64,000 bases of DNA from Ceratodon purpureus (lineage: Eukaryota; Streptophyta; Bryopsida; Pseudoditrichales; Ditrichaceae): NCBI GenBank assembly GCA_014871385.1, contig CM026429.1, positions 17,340,751 through 17,404,750 of the forward strand, read 5' to 3'. The position numbers and the translations under genes were made by a program. The notes under the pieces are model-generated. The model was not told where the DNA came from. It saw only the letters and a program-made list of their open reading frames with translations, and made no database searches. Below are positions 35,541-48,300 of this stretch, piece after piece (the first letter of the stretch is position 1; every line of letters starts with the position of its first letter).

Positions 35541-38500
35541 GTCCTTCACCAAGTAATTACTCACAATCATTCCGAGCCTTGCCACTCCTCGGATAGTGTT
35601 TCCGGAACGTATCTCTTCGACTCTCTCTCTCTATTACAGCAGGTGTTTCGTCCACAAACCCCAACATTTCGGAAAGGAGACCGCCTCACAACTGACTTAG
35701 AGCACTCTGGTCAGCAGATCACACAGACGACCACTTCCGATCCGTGAGACTACAATGACAAACCAATCCGGATCTGGGAGAACCAGGATCCGATTATCCC
35801 TAGGCGACCCGTGCCACGTTCCGAATCCCCCTCTCACTGAGTGCAGAACCTCTTCAGAAGTTCAGGGAGCCTGATCAAGTACCCCTCGATCCGCTTCGAC
35901 CCTAGCGACGGCTATTCCGCGTGAGGTTGGGTTGGGGATGGAAAGTGAGGCTTCACTCCTACGACAATCCCCTAAATCTTTCCGCTTGATCCCAGTACCA
36001 TTCCGATTCGGGTCTCGTCACAACTCCCATCACCTTCCTATCCGAGCTACAGCGGAACTCTCATATCCTTCCCGGATCATTCACACTTAACTGGAAACCA
36101 CGCACAGTACTTGCAAAAACACAAATACTTTACTGATAAGGAATATAGGGAGAAAACATGCAAAACAAAGACTCGGACTGCATCGCCTTCCCTGTTTAAG
36201 TAAGCAGGGGCTTCCACAAAAGCGGCGGCGCCGGAAGTTCAATCAAAAACCTTAATTCCTAATTATCTACCTAGAATCCTACTTTACGGTTAAACCGGAT
36301 CTACCCTGATCCGAAATCTACTCCTATAAATCCGGAAAGTGACTGACAGTTTCCGTCCGAGGAATCTGTCCCGTCTTCGTCTTCTTATGGCTCTCCTGCT
36401 CTGGGTCCTTCTCCTTCGACCGGGTCATCCGCGGCTCGGATCCTCTTGCCCTTGCTGCCTGCTCCGCCTGACGCCTAGCGCTCCGTTCCCCCTTTGACTC
36501 CTTCGACTTGGTCTCCAAGGAAAGCCGGGTAACGACCCGGGTCTTTGGAGACTTGGGAGACTTGGGCAACATCCTCGGAGGAGGGGTTCCGGATGTCGGG
36601 GTCCGAGTCTCAGTTCCGGCTGTCCCTACCGGGGAGCTAGCGTGAGTATCCGAGTCGGACCCGGAAATTGTAATTGGCCCCTTCTCCTCCGGTTCCTTCC
36701 TCTTCCTCAAAAACATCCGAGCACCTGAAAAGTCAGCAAAAGATTCCTCCACGGGTGTCCTGGTTGGTGTAGGAGTCACAGTCCCGGTCCGGGCTGTGGG
36801 TGAAGGGGTGAGTGCCCCCTCTTGAGTCACTCGGGTACGTCCGGTAGGTGAAATAGATTTCCTCCATTCCGCTCCAGCCACCTCCCCTTGGTGAACCGGA
36901 ATAATCACCGACGAATCTAGTGCTGGGGGAACAACCGGCTACACGGACCGGGTCACCTCTTCCGTAACCGTCTGCTCCTCGGATCGCCTGACAGTGACTG
37001 TAGTCCCCGTCACCTCTGCCTGTCCGGTGGGAATCGCGCAGCCTTGCTGAGCCGTACTGGCTGCGGGTGACGCCTCCTTGGCCTGAACTTCCCGGATCAG
37101 GTCCGCGATCGTCCGAGCCGGTGCGAAGATGTCCGAGTCAACCTCCATTTGCTCCTCAAACCGGAGGTTGCGCTCCATTGGGGTCCTGAACCCCGCACCG
37201 CGAGATTCCCCTACCACGGTCCGAGAGGGAGATCCGGGAAGTCTGGTTCCGACGCTGGGACTTCCGACACCCGGATTGAGCAACTTCCGAATCTCCTTCA
37301 GGATCTGGTTCATCGAGTGCTCGCATTTGGAAAGGATTGTGATAATCTTCTGCCTATTCTCCAATTGAGCCGGCTGCATCACATTCTTGTCGAACAACCT
37401 GGCCTTGTTGACTACATCACCCGGAACTCCCACCAACTTCTGGAGCTCACCCAAAGTCTCCTCCTGCTCAGCATGGAACTTACGGATCTCCTCGCTCTTC
37501 GTCGCCAGTTCCGAGGTAAGTTCCTTCAGCTAAAACTCCAATTGCTTCTTCTCGCTCCGAAGCTTCGGGGCGTCCTTCAAAAGCTCCACCTCTCGGATCA
37601 CCTCTTCCGGTAAACAGCCCCCTAGCGATGTGCAGACTCTCCGGAACAGCGTCTCAATCCGATCGTAAGAGGCCTGCGCCCGATGAGTTTCTTCCCTGAG
37701 TGCCCGGAACGGGTCAACCGGAAATCCTCGCTCGGAACTGACCTCCTTCCGTGTCGTATCATCTCGGGCCGTGGAGGGCTCCGCGTGCTGCGACGTAGCG
37801 CGTTCCGACCGTGACTTAGAATGGGCCTTCGTAGCGCTAGGATTCGGAAGGATCACCGTATCATCTTCCCCTTCCGTGGACGCCATATCCGAGGTGTCCC
37901 CGTGAGGTACGACATCAAACCCTGCCGCAACCTCCTGAAAGGTGAGGAGATTCTTCGCAATCGTATACCTCCCCTCCTCCTTATCCATCAGCAGCCTACT
38001 GGAATGGTATAGGTGGTAGAGAAAAGGGGCGATTGGGGTCGGCTTCTTTCCGATCGAGGGTACCAACTTCTGCACGGTTTTCGCTATGAGTGCAGCCCAA
38101 TTCACCGGACGCTGCTCCGTGTACGCTCCGAAGATGGTGTTCCCGACCGTGATGGTGACCTGTTCCGGTTTCAACGGATACAAGATCGGAACGAGGAAGG
38201 CTAGGACCTCCCTCTGTCTCCTATCCTTGGAGGCGTCTATCACGTATCCGTTGTTCTTATGGATCTTCCCGTGGAACCTATCCTGCACGTACTTATCCGT
38301 CCGGGTTGCCCAAAGGTGTCCGTTCTGTTCGAAGTCGTAAGTTTCCGCCCAATGTTCCGGACTCCACAGAGTGGGCTTGCCCCGGATTGTATTGTCCCAC
38401 CTATTATCCGGCCCCTCTAGGATTTCCGCCACCATCGCCTCATCCCTCAGCAACCAAGGTCGCGACAACAAACCCTCGCACCTCATCCGGGTGAGATCGT

Positions 38501-39040
38501 CAATCAACTCGTTCATCTCCGTCTCTCTCAGCGGAGTGGCGGGGCTGAGGATCTTACACTGAACGTGCAACATAGCTACGTCTCACTTCTCTCCCTTTGC
38601 GATCCGACAGCAAGAAACCCGGCAATCCAACTGCCAGTGAATCGGAAAAGACAAAACACCTCACCGCTCTTTCACTCTCTACTCCTAGTCCGCAAAAAGG
38701 AACTCCAAACCCTAACACTCCCGCCTATATACTCAGAGGGCCATAAACGCTGCGGCGACGCGTAATTGCAGCCGCTACCGTACCGAGCTCGGCATTATCC
38801 GAGCCATGATGACTTCCGCGTCGTTTCGGATCCCAAACGCGGTTATAGTAACGGTCAGTTCTCGGATCGTCAACCCGTTCCAAGTTTTCTCTTCCGAGTT
38901 TCCGAGATCAAGGTTCCGAGAATACTTCCTGCGTTAATTGTTTTAAGGTTTCTGGAGTATCCGGTTTGTGTTAACTCTTAATGCGGCTGGTGTCTAGCTA
39001 GTTTTTACCTAATTAACCAAAAAAATGAAAAATTAATGGA
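35541..39040 (-). mobile_element. Coding insertion within the NLR locus, transposon-like, broken
   Basis: A 3.5-kb block of different composition (rich in CCGGA/TCCGG) separates the two halves of the NLR gene; the edges are approximate. On the minus strand it carries one long frame (36324-38573, about 750 codons, with about two breaks). The first 200 residues have W-S-P-E-H-W-A-E, then V-N-W-A-A-L-I-A and P-I-A-P-F-L-Y-H-L-Y. They recall the putative plant transposon-protein domain found in repetitive plant ORFs. A coiled-coil region and a Pro/Thr/Ser- and Lys/Arg-rich tail follow. I found no reverse transcriptase, integrase, long terminal repeats or terminal inverted repeats, so the class is open. 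It is moderately old. Confidence 0.45.
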
Positions 39041-40640
39041 ATCCTAACTCCGGATGGGGCTCTTCCGGTTTATTCTGAGTTTCTCGGATCCCACACAAAA
39101 CCAGAGGAAGACATGATAAAACAAGAGTATCCAAGTTGGAGCTCCTAAAGAAATCTAGACACCCCTGGAGAGTCCGAGGCAACTTTGCTTCATCATGACC
39201 TAATACTAACACTTTCATCAACTCCATACGAGTTACATCAGGAAATTCTCTAAAGAACTCACACCAGATTAAGCTTCGGAGGTTTATAGCTCCTTCTAGA
39301 TTCACACTTGCCAATTCAGGGCAGCCGCATTCTACAAGAAACATTTTCAGGTTTTGCATGCCTGAAACATCTACACTCATCAAGTTTGGACAATCACGTA
39401 TCCAAAAGACTCTGCTTCCGAGCAAGTTGTGCATGACTTTACATCTATTATGATGTTAGACACTGCTTGGTTTTCGATGTGAAACCTTCCCTCGTGAACG
39501 AAACGTCCACGCCTACTTCCACAAAATAACCAACAGCTTGCATTGTACTGCAAACCTTTCTTTTCCACCTCCATTGTTGCAAACTCGCGATAAAGATCGT
39601 GAATATATATCTTCTTTTTGTCAACGTCATAAAACTCAATAAGAGAATTTGCAAGAAGAACTTTCACCTGCGCAAGACTAAGTCATCACATGAGATAGCA
39701 CTCCATCATCAAGATAAGAAGTTCCGTCAACAGCTGAGATACATTTGAAGTGTCAAATAAGCAAAGTGAAAGAATAATACATTTATTAAAAGAAATAATC
39801 ATGCATCAATGTCACGAGTCTCAACTTGCCTTGATATATCATCTCTCATGTTTTATCACTATATCCATATTAAGAACTAAACATCACCATCAAAGATAAG
39901 AAACTCACCATGTCGGAAATGACTCTTTCATCAATTCACCATACAAGCACCGCATTTGCCATTCCGCACTCAACACGTCTACACCATCGATATCATTGCT
40001 AGGGAACAATGCAACATCCAGAAGCAATTTCTGATACTCCAGATGTGTAGCATTATAGCTCGACCTTAGGATGGAAAATATCGGGTACATATCTTCATTC
40101 TTGTAATACTTGAAGTCGATTTGTATATTCTGCCACTCCTCCGGATATGGTCCAACTCGAGTACCCAACACTTTCAATGCAAGTGGGTGATATTCTTATG
40201 ATATCATGCCTTCTACTCTGAAATTACATCGCTCCACAAAACTCTCCATCGCCCTCTTTTGACCTTCTGTAGGACTCCCTAGATCACAACCGGCATGTTG
40301 GCTAAACAATGTCTGGGCTTCACCAGCAGATAACGCCGGAACCCTCATCGTCGCCATCTTTGGAATCTTGAGCTTATGCAACACGATATAGCTGCGCAAT
40401 GTAACCAAAATCAAACTTCCTTCTTTGAAAGGGAGGGTGAGAAACATTCTTACACCAACCTCCGTGGCAACCTGATCACCACCATGTCATTGCAGTTGAG
40501 GAATCAACATGCAACCCTTCTAAATGGTATATTGCACGCCTCCCTAAGATATCTACCAAGGGATGCTTTGGTCAACAAGCAATCACCACAAAGAAGTGCA
40601 TTGTACAAATTGTGCAAGATGGAAAGAACACTACCATGAC
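39033..40640 (-). pseudogene. NLR gene, NB-ARC and first leucine-rich repeats
   Basis: Minus-strand pieces show NB-ARC landmarks in order. At 40196-40447 there is E-G-S-L-I-L-V-T-L-R-S (RNBS-B-like), then A-L-S-A-G-E-A-Q-T-L-F and, after a TAA, H-P-L-A-L-K-V-L-G (the GLPLAL box, 40177). At 39380-39667 the winged-helix end I-H-D-L-Y-R-E (MHD-like) appears. At 39033-39434 leucine-rich repeats begin. An intron is likely between 39668 and 39905. The P-loop is not seen; the 40450-40640 stretch (Y-N-A-L-L-C-G-D-C-L) may be a remnant upstream of it. NLRs are cytoplasmic immune receptors. This copy is broken by at least one stop, a frame shift near 39430 and the insertion at 35541-39040. Confidence 0.65.
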
Positions 40641-43600
40641 CATATTCATTATTTTGAGACAATTTCAGAACTTTGAGACTTTTTGCCTACAATTTCAGCA
40701 ATAGTTTTGAGACAATTTGAACTTTTTTTTGACTTTCTAATTATAGGTTATCCTGGACTTGAGGATAATCTTTCCATATATAGTCAAAAAAATTCTGATA
40801 AATATAGAATCAATCAAGAAATCAATGAAAAATCTAAAGTCAAACATTAAATTGAGACTATGAAAAGTCTCAATTTAACGAATATGGTGTTTACCGCTTT
40901 AACGTACACGGCTATGACGGACAACTACAAGAAGAATAAAAAAAAGTCTGTGCGGTTTATCTTTTGTAAATTGTAATGACGACATTGAAATATGCATAAA
41001 GGCCACACAAAGGAAGTGGATGGTGTCAAGGCCGGAGGTTCTAAAGGTTTGGTTAGTTAAGCTAGAGACCAACTTAACTTGCAAAAAGATCCCACCTTTG
41101 GAAAAAATAGGCTTTAGACTAGGCCAACGGAAGGAGATTTCTTCAATAAGATGTTTTCAAGACCAACCATTAGTTGTGGGCTTATCAACTTACATGACTC
41201 TAGCATATATAGATGAATTTCCCACATGCAGATGAGGAAAGTATATCTACCTCAACAAGAAGGCCATGTCAACCAAGCATGCCAACAATTGTACATCAAC
41301 CATATCATTGTGCGCAAGTTCTGCATGCTTCTAGCCCGAGCATTTGGATGCATTGTTTCATTCAATTTGTGTACAACCTAAAGATCCAAAAATATCAGTT
41401 AACGATTTCATAGCTACTAGTATGCACCTGCCAACGTTTCAAGGAGATGGCAACAAAAGTTATTGGTAAGCATGGTCAGTGGGCCAAATGTAAGCATTTG
41501 TATTATTTTTAATTGTCATTTGTGGTTTATGTTTAGAATTTGATACATTCATATATGCAGCTAATTTTAGCTTCAACGAAGTGAATGGAATTTTTGAGAG
41601 TAGCTTATTAAAACACCTCTTGTTTTAGATTTTATTGACTTTATCAAAAATCCCATGTATCAAGCATTTGATTAAATTATGAAGTAGTGAGACTAAAAGG
41701 GCGACTACAAGATATTTGAAGTATCACTTTCCTTCTTGACCTCAAATGTGTACTTTAGTTTTTTTGTGATAATTTGTAAACCGTAAGTCTCTTATAGTTG
41801 CAGCAAACAAATTTCCACACTGTACGTTAACCCTTTAGTGCCCATACCAGTTTTCTAGACACTCACTTTTCAAAAGGTGTTTCTAAATGAATGTTATTTT
41901 TGCACAAATGGATTGCTCAAATAGAATGAGACCGTACTAAATTGAGCTTACTTCAATTTCACTTGTTTTGTTAAAAACTTATATAGATCCAACAGGTCAT
42001 TTACAAGATTATGATTTGTATTCGAAGTTATACTTGCATTGTCATTGAAAGTGTAGACAAGCCTCTCTCTGTTGAAAACCATTTCAAATTTTTAATTTTT
42101 TTTTTTTTTTTTTTTTTTTTTTGGTTTGTTTGTTTGTTTGTTTGTTTTTCTTCTTCTTCTGAAAACTTGGACGTCACTCGCAACTTCAGTACCTTGTCGT
42201 AACAATTTTCTATACCACCTTATGATGATTATTCAATTTTTCAAAGGAATTAAAGTCCATACATGAAGCTCGCATAGAGTTTCTGAAATAAATTTATACG
42301 TGAAAATATGAAAAGAGTTAATACAATGATCAAGATCCCAATATATAAACTCATTGAAGATGCACAAGAAAACACAATATGGAAGAAGAAAAAATCAAGA
42401 TTCAAACTTCCAAACACAAAGATTACTGCATAGTAGATATGTTGTATTTGTAAATATTTGGAGTATTTTGGTGTTTCGTACATAGGTATTTTGATAACTT
42501 CACAACTCCAAATGAAAGAATTCTTTTGCATTAGATGCACTTTGTTGACGCCATTGTCTGTTCTTTAACCCCTACAAGACAATTTGGCAAAATGGGGCTT
42601 TTTTGGAGTTTAGGCACATACTTGCAAATGCAATTTGAACTCAGATTTTATGAAAATTTTAATGAAAGTAGGCCTTGGTGAGAGCTTCGTGTCGGTATTT
42701 TTTATTCTCAATTCTAATGTCAGAGTGAAAAGTTATTCACCTCTGAACCACAAAAGCTCCTCCAAAGACAGTCAGTTAGCCAATGAGAATGACAGAGAAT
42801 GCAGCAAATTCTGCCCAAAACTGCCCAAAACTGCCCAAAAATACCAAAATCTGCCCAAAGACAAAACTTTGAAATTCCACCAAAAATTGAGATTTTAATA
42901 TTTTTCAAAAATAAAAATTTCTATGTATAGAAAAGGCAGTAGAGCATGTTCCCACCATTCGGATTTTTAATCCAATTTTTTTTCATATGCTATTTTTATT
43001 GTCAAAAAACAGCCTTTGTTTGTGAATTTCAACATATCCTTAGCGGAAAATGATTTTTTGGCAACCTTCCACAACTTTTTTGAATATGATTTTTTTAATA
43101 CAATTAGCTAACTCAGTCTCCTTTGATGTGCATCAAAACCGCTAAAATTCATAATGCAAAAAAATGGTTTTTTGGGCCTTCAAAACTCTGTTGTCCCCTT
43201 TTTGCGCAGGGAAAAAAAACTTGATTTTCAACTTCGAAGTTACGATCTTGCAATTGGTGAAGAATGAGTGTCTAAGATTTGATGGACATGTAGACAAAGA
43301 AATTAGCTACAAGATCTTACGGTTAGATGTACTAATTAAGACCCCAACTTAGCAAAATCCACCTTGATTTGAAGAGGGGCTGTTTTCAGGCAGTTTTGAT
43401 GAAAAATACCCTCAAAACTTTAAGGGTTAAACAACCAAGTTCAATTCACTATAGATGTAGAACTATATCAAAAAAACATCAAACAGTGACCACATATTGG
43501 TCATGTGAGCACTAATGGATTAATGTAGAATCTAAGTCATCCTCTTTTACGAAGTCTAAAAACTCTTGGAATCTCCACTCATGAAGTATGTCCTAAAAGC

Positions 43601-43720
43601 AACTTTGCAACAATTAGGTAGATAAATTTTCCATAGGAATATGTTCCAAAAGTTTCTATAAATATCAAAATGTTTTGCAAAGATTTGATGATTTAAATTT
43701 GTCTTGGACTCTGAAGTGTT
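40641..43720. other. AT-rich intergenic DNA
   Basis: No gene was recognised. It holds a T run at about 42097-42122 followed by (GTTT)n, and three units of AACTGCCCAAA at about 42812-42845. Confidence 0.45.
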
Positions 43721-44020
43721 TTGGATCTAAAATATCCAAAACTGCTCACTGCTCACCACTTACATAGTTGTTTCGTCCGTCTGGTGTGGGGCTGGGGGTG
43801 GGGTGTAACTTGGAAGTTGGAAGTTGGGAGCGGATCCAAAGGGGTAGAGCGGATCGTAAATTGTAATGCTCATCGCCAATGTTCATGGGGGCGTGGGTCG
43901 GCAGAAGTTGAAGTTGTACAGTACTGTACAGAAGCTGGAGTCAGAGGGTCGGGCCCTCGGGGAAAGAGAGTCCTGTCACAGTCAACGCCTTGCACCAAGA
44001 GCGACGCCCCCGCCCGCCTC

Positions 44021-44027
44021 TATATAG
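44021..44027 (+). promoter_or_regulatory. Candidate TATA box of the SCAR gene
   Basis: TATATAG in a GC-rich setting (CGCCCGCCTC before it). It lies about 1.35 kb upstream of the SCAR ATG, so the leader would be long and probably spliced. Confidence 0.4.
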
Positions 44028-45369
44028 AGCGACTCCCGACTCCCACTCGGCACTCGGCACTCTCAGAGCTCACTCTGGAGTCTGCACCCGGCGACTCAGT
44101 GTGTGGGCAGTGCCAGTGCCAGTGCCAGTGCCAGTGCCAGTGGGGTGTGTGTGTCCCTCCGGTTTCACCCACAAGCGGTGCTCTCCGACCGACCAGGCGC
44201 ACAGGACAGGCTCACAGCCATGCCCAATGACAATGCCAATGCCTCTGCCGCACTGCCACTGCTGCCCCCTCAATAAATGCCTGTCCAACCCCTTGACCTC
44301 TCCATCATGCTCCCTTACTCATGTAGGCTACTGCTCCCTCAGCGCTTCCTTTGAGGCTTCAGCCCTCCCCTCCCCTCCCCTCCCTTCCCCTCCCACTACT
44401 TCTCTTCTCCTGCTCCCTCGCAACCCTAGCTAGCCCTAACTCTTGCCCTCTCCCCCTCCTCTCTCAAATCCCCTGCTCTCCGTTTCATTTCTCTACACCC
44501 CTAACTCCCTATTCTTTCCTTCCTCTCAATCTCAGCAGCACTTCGTTGTGGAAACTCGGGAAAACTCCTGTTTTCCATCACTCGGGAAAACATCACTGCC
44601 TGTCACCCACTCTGCCACCCACCCACCATGTCCTCCACCACAGTCGCCCAGTGTTCGCATTAACTACCTCCGTCTGGCGCGCTCTTTCTCGCTCTCTGCC
44701 AAGCTCGTCCTAGGGCCCCCACACACGCTTCAGCCTTCAACTCCCCCCGCCCCTCGAGTTTACTTTGCCTACATACGGTAGCTCAGCTTGTGGAAGTCCT
44801 AGCATTGTTGACCAAAGTGTACTGCTGTAAGGAATCTGAATCCAAGGTCAATGCCGTGATGGACTTTTAGGCCTGCGTTCCTCTCACTCTCTTCTGTTGA
44901 GTTATGACTTATGAGTGCCTTCTAATCTTGTTGCATTCACTCTCCTTTGAGTTCCTGTGCACATCTTCTCCGAAAATGTGTTGATGGATTTTAGTTTTCG
45001 ACGATGGGATTTTACCTTTTCTCTCCGGGTTCAGCTAGGTATGAAATACAACAACGCTAGCGAGAGAGGGGGAGAGAAGAGGGTGGGGGATGATGACATC
45101 TCGTTTGTGTTCTGAGTATCCATTAAGAAAAGTTTCTAATCGAGTAGTGCACCTCTTAACTGAGTTGGAAGGTTTATTACTGAACGGCCGTGGATCCTGC
45201 AGGATTTTACCCTCTCCCATTGCTCGGAGCAGGAAAAGTGATGTTTACTCTAGAAATCTCTTGGGTCGGACAACGTGATTTCGAGAATGGTTACAGGCGA
45301 GATTCTTCCAAGGACTGAGCGAGCGGATTCGGAAATTTGAACTAACGACGATTGGGAGGTCGAGGAGAC
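44028..45369 (+). promoter_or_regulatory. Long CT-rich leader of the SCAR gene
   Basis: This pyrimidine-rich DNA (CCCTCCCCTCCC runs at about 44360-44395) between the candidate TATA box and the ATG is typical of plant 5' leaders. The open frames in it are low-complexity and I do not accept them as genes. Confidence 0.4.
44108..44142 (+). repeat. (TGCCAG)n hexamer repeat
   Basis: About five to six consecutive CAGTGC/TGCCAG units just downstream of the candidate TATA box. Confidence 0.85.
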
Positions 45370-48300
45370 ATGCCTCTCGTTAGGTATGAAGTGCAGTGCG
45401 AGCACACCTTGGCTAATCCGGAGTTGTTCCGCTCAGCTGCTCGCGATGATCCCGAGGGTCTGCTGGAGGGTGTGGCTGTGGCAGGACTTATTGGCATTGT
45501 TCGTCAGCTTGGGGATCTTGCTGAGTATGTACTCTATCCCTTCCGTTATTCTAATGTACTCTCAGAGTGTTACATTCTAGTTACTGGTTCATCGTGAAAC
45601 TCTCTCCTGTGATGTAACGAGTGTTCTTGCTCGGCAAGCAGCTATTCTGTCAGTTTCACTTCCATAGATGAAGTTAGTATATCACTATCATTTTGCAGTG
45701 TAACAGCCAATACCTCATCTGGACATTTGATGTGGCTTCCACGGTACTCAAAGTGACAGGCTGTGTGGAAGTCCCATTCCTTAACCGAGCTATTTATGTT
45801 TTTCACTACATTGTCTAAATGTGACAATAGAATGGGCTATCAAAGTCATAGATTTTCCTCTACGACAAGAAATCAAACACCATATTAGATATTCTTAATA
45901 CCAGCACCAAGGCAGCTAATAAGAAAAGCTATCCGCGCACTCCCTCATATCATCATGGCTAGACTGTAATCGCGATCGAATTCTAGTTCCAAGTTTTTCT
46001 TACTAGCAATGAACACTTCCCCCTTAGAAGCTGAAAATCTTGGAGTTGTGCGGACAGGTTTGCGGCAGAAATATTCCGTGACTTGCACAAGGAGTTAACG
46101 TCAGTAGGGGGACGGGCACATGATTTAACTGTAAGAGTGCAACAGCTGGAGACTGGACTTCCTGCCGTCGAAAAGACCTTGCTCTCAGAACCGAATCAGC
46201 TCCGCTTTGCTTACACCAATGGTACAGGCATCTTCCTACTTACATTTTATTATGTTTAGGCTAATTGTACGAAACTAGGCTGCCCTGCAAGCTAGCTTGT
46301 AGACAAATTTTAAGCTCCCATGTTTTTAACAATTCCTTTGGGACTCGTTTTACAAATGTCTTCATTCTTGGCGGACCGGGAAATTAGGTGCGGATTGGCA
46401 TGCAAGTATACGAAGTGATCAGAACCATTGCACCTCTGGGGAATTACCGCGCTTTGTCCGCAACTTCTATGAGGAATGTCGAGGACCACCTCGTCTTTTC
46501 CTTCTTGACAAGTATGCATCCTAACCGAGAGGTCGAGGTGTTTTCAGTTCATTACTACTTGTGTGTGTGTGGGGGGGGGGGGGGGGGGGGGGAGCTGCTT
46601 GATTCTCTATCGTGAAACATCTGATTTATTTATGACGTCAGGTGTGGTCCAGAACACCTCTGATCTGCTGATGTGTCAGAGTAATGCGTCCTTTCATTTA
46701 TCCTCCCTTTGTGGCTGGCCTTACTGTTTTTTCAGTAGTATCGTACGATTTGAGGGACCTGTATCATTGGTGGATAAGAGTTTGTTTACGATCACCTCTG
46801 TTATAAGATTCTAAATTTGTGTGCTTTGTGATGTCGGTGTCCGGATACAGATTCGACGTGGCGGGTTCAGGAGCATGCTTAAAGAGATACACGGATCCTT
46901 CTTTTTTTAAGCTGGAATGGGCCAGCTCTGAGCTTTTAAAGGCGCAACGAGCTCAACGTGATAAAAAAGCCCGGCGAGAGAAGGTATTTGATGTCTGTTT
47001 CTGTGCAGTTGATGACGCTCTGTATTTTTTACTGCGTTTGCAGGAGATCATTGTTAAACTATTCTTAGGCTCTACGATTTCTGCTCCTGTGCTGAGCTTG
47101 AAGAGCTCTTACCCTCCCCCTCCCACCCACTGCTTAAACCCGTCCTCTATCATATTGTACTTTACTGTGATTGCAGCGCAGTTTATGCATTCTAGCTGAT
47201 TTGTGTTACATGCTATTCACTTTTTATTCATTATGAATTCAGAAGAAGGGCAGGCGACGGAAGACTGGTCAGGCTATTGCTGCTATAAATCAGATCCCAG
47301 CCAGGTTTGCTTTTCTAGCGCTTTGATGGTTGGAAACGATCTGTCTGTGTGCTTATTTCTGAACCATTCCAGTGGTCAGACCTTCTAAATCCGAGTATAT
47401 TTGTACCATCTTGATGAGTCCGCTAAGTTATTGGATGTGCGGAGAGTAGTTTTGAGTCGCTCCCAAACTGCCGATTTTTTCTCTGACGTTGAGAAATCGC
47501 ATCCTTGTCTGCAAGCAGGGTGCGGTATGGTTCAGCCAGCTTAGACGATCTAGATAGCCTTTCACATCTCTTAGCCTCGACCCTGAAGGATGAAGTTGCT
47601 TCATCATCTTCTAACCAAGGTATAAACCATGGGGCTGGGACGCAAACACAAAGACGATCTAATCTTGGTCCGAGAGGTAAGATAAGTGGAGGTTCTTTGC
47701 CACCGTCCGGACCATCAGCGCCTCAAGCTGGAGGTGGGGCATCGAAGCCGCTAAAACTCAGTGCCAAGGATATCGAAGCTAATGTATCGGGAAAGTTTTA
47801 TCAGCCCAGTGAACCAGGGAGTGTCGCAGAGAGCATGGCAGGCAAAATTTCGAAGATCATTGAGATGGAGGACCGTAATGCTGTGCCTTCTGTTGGACTT
47901 ATTCCGAGAAATGTAGACCACAAATTAATCCTCAAGGATGCAAACGGGTCTAGAATGCCAGCCATAGACGTTGAGACGAAAGCGATAAACCGAGTCACTA
48001 AAAACGATCTCGAAGCAGCGGCGATGGCGCGTACGGGGAGAACTTCTCGAGGTATGTCAAGGAGTAATGTCTCAATGGATGATAGGGAGGGACCAAGGCC
48101 TGGCAACTCAAGAACTTCTCAAAGTAGTATGCCTGATGTTACATCAAGGAGCAATGCCTCATTAGATTCTCCAGACGCGGTGAATTTTGCAAATACTAGA
48201 GCGTCAGAAATGAGCATGTCTGATGTTCCATCAGAGCGGGACGCCTCTTTGGATGCCCAGGCGGTCGTGAGTTCTGGCGATTTGATGACAACATATAGTA

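Noticed and set aside
35541-39040. Classing the coding insertion as an LTR retroelement
   Set aside because: No terminal repeats, primer-binding site, reverse transcriptase or integrase could be seen, so the class is left open.
43721-44781. Frames of 100-170 aa upstream of SCAR
   Set aside because: They consist of CT-rich leader sequence and a hexamer repeat, overlap each other, and have no recognisable domain.
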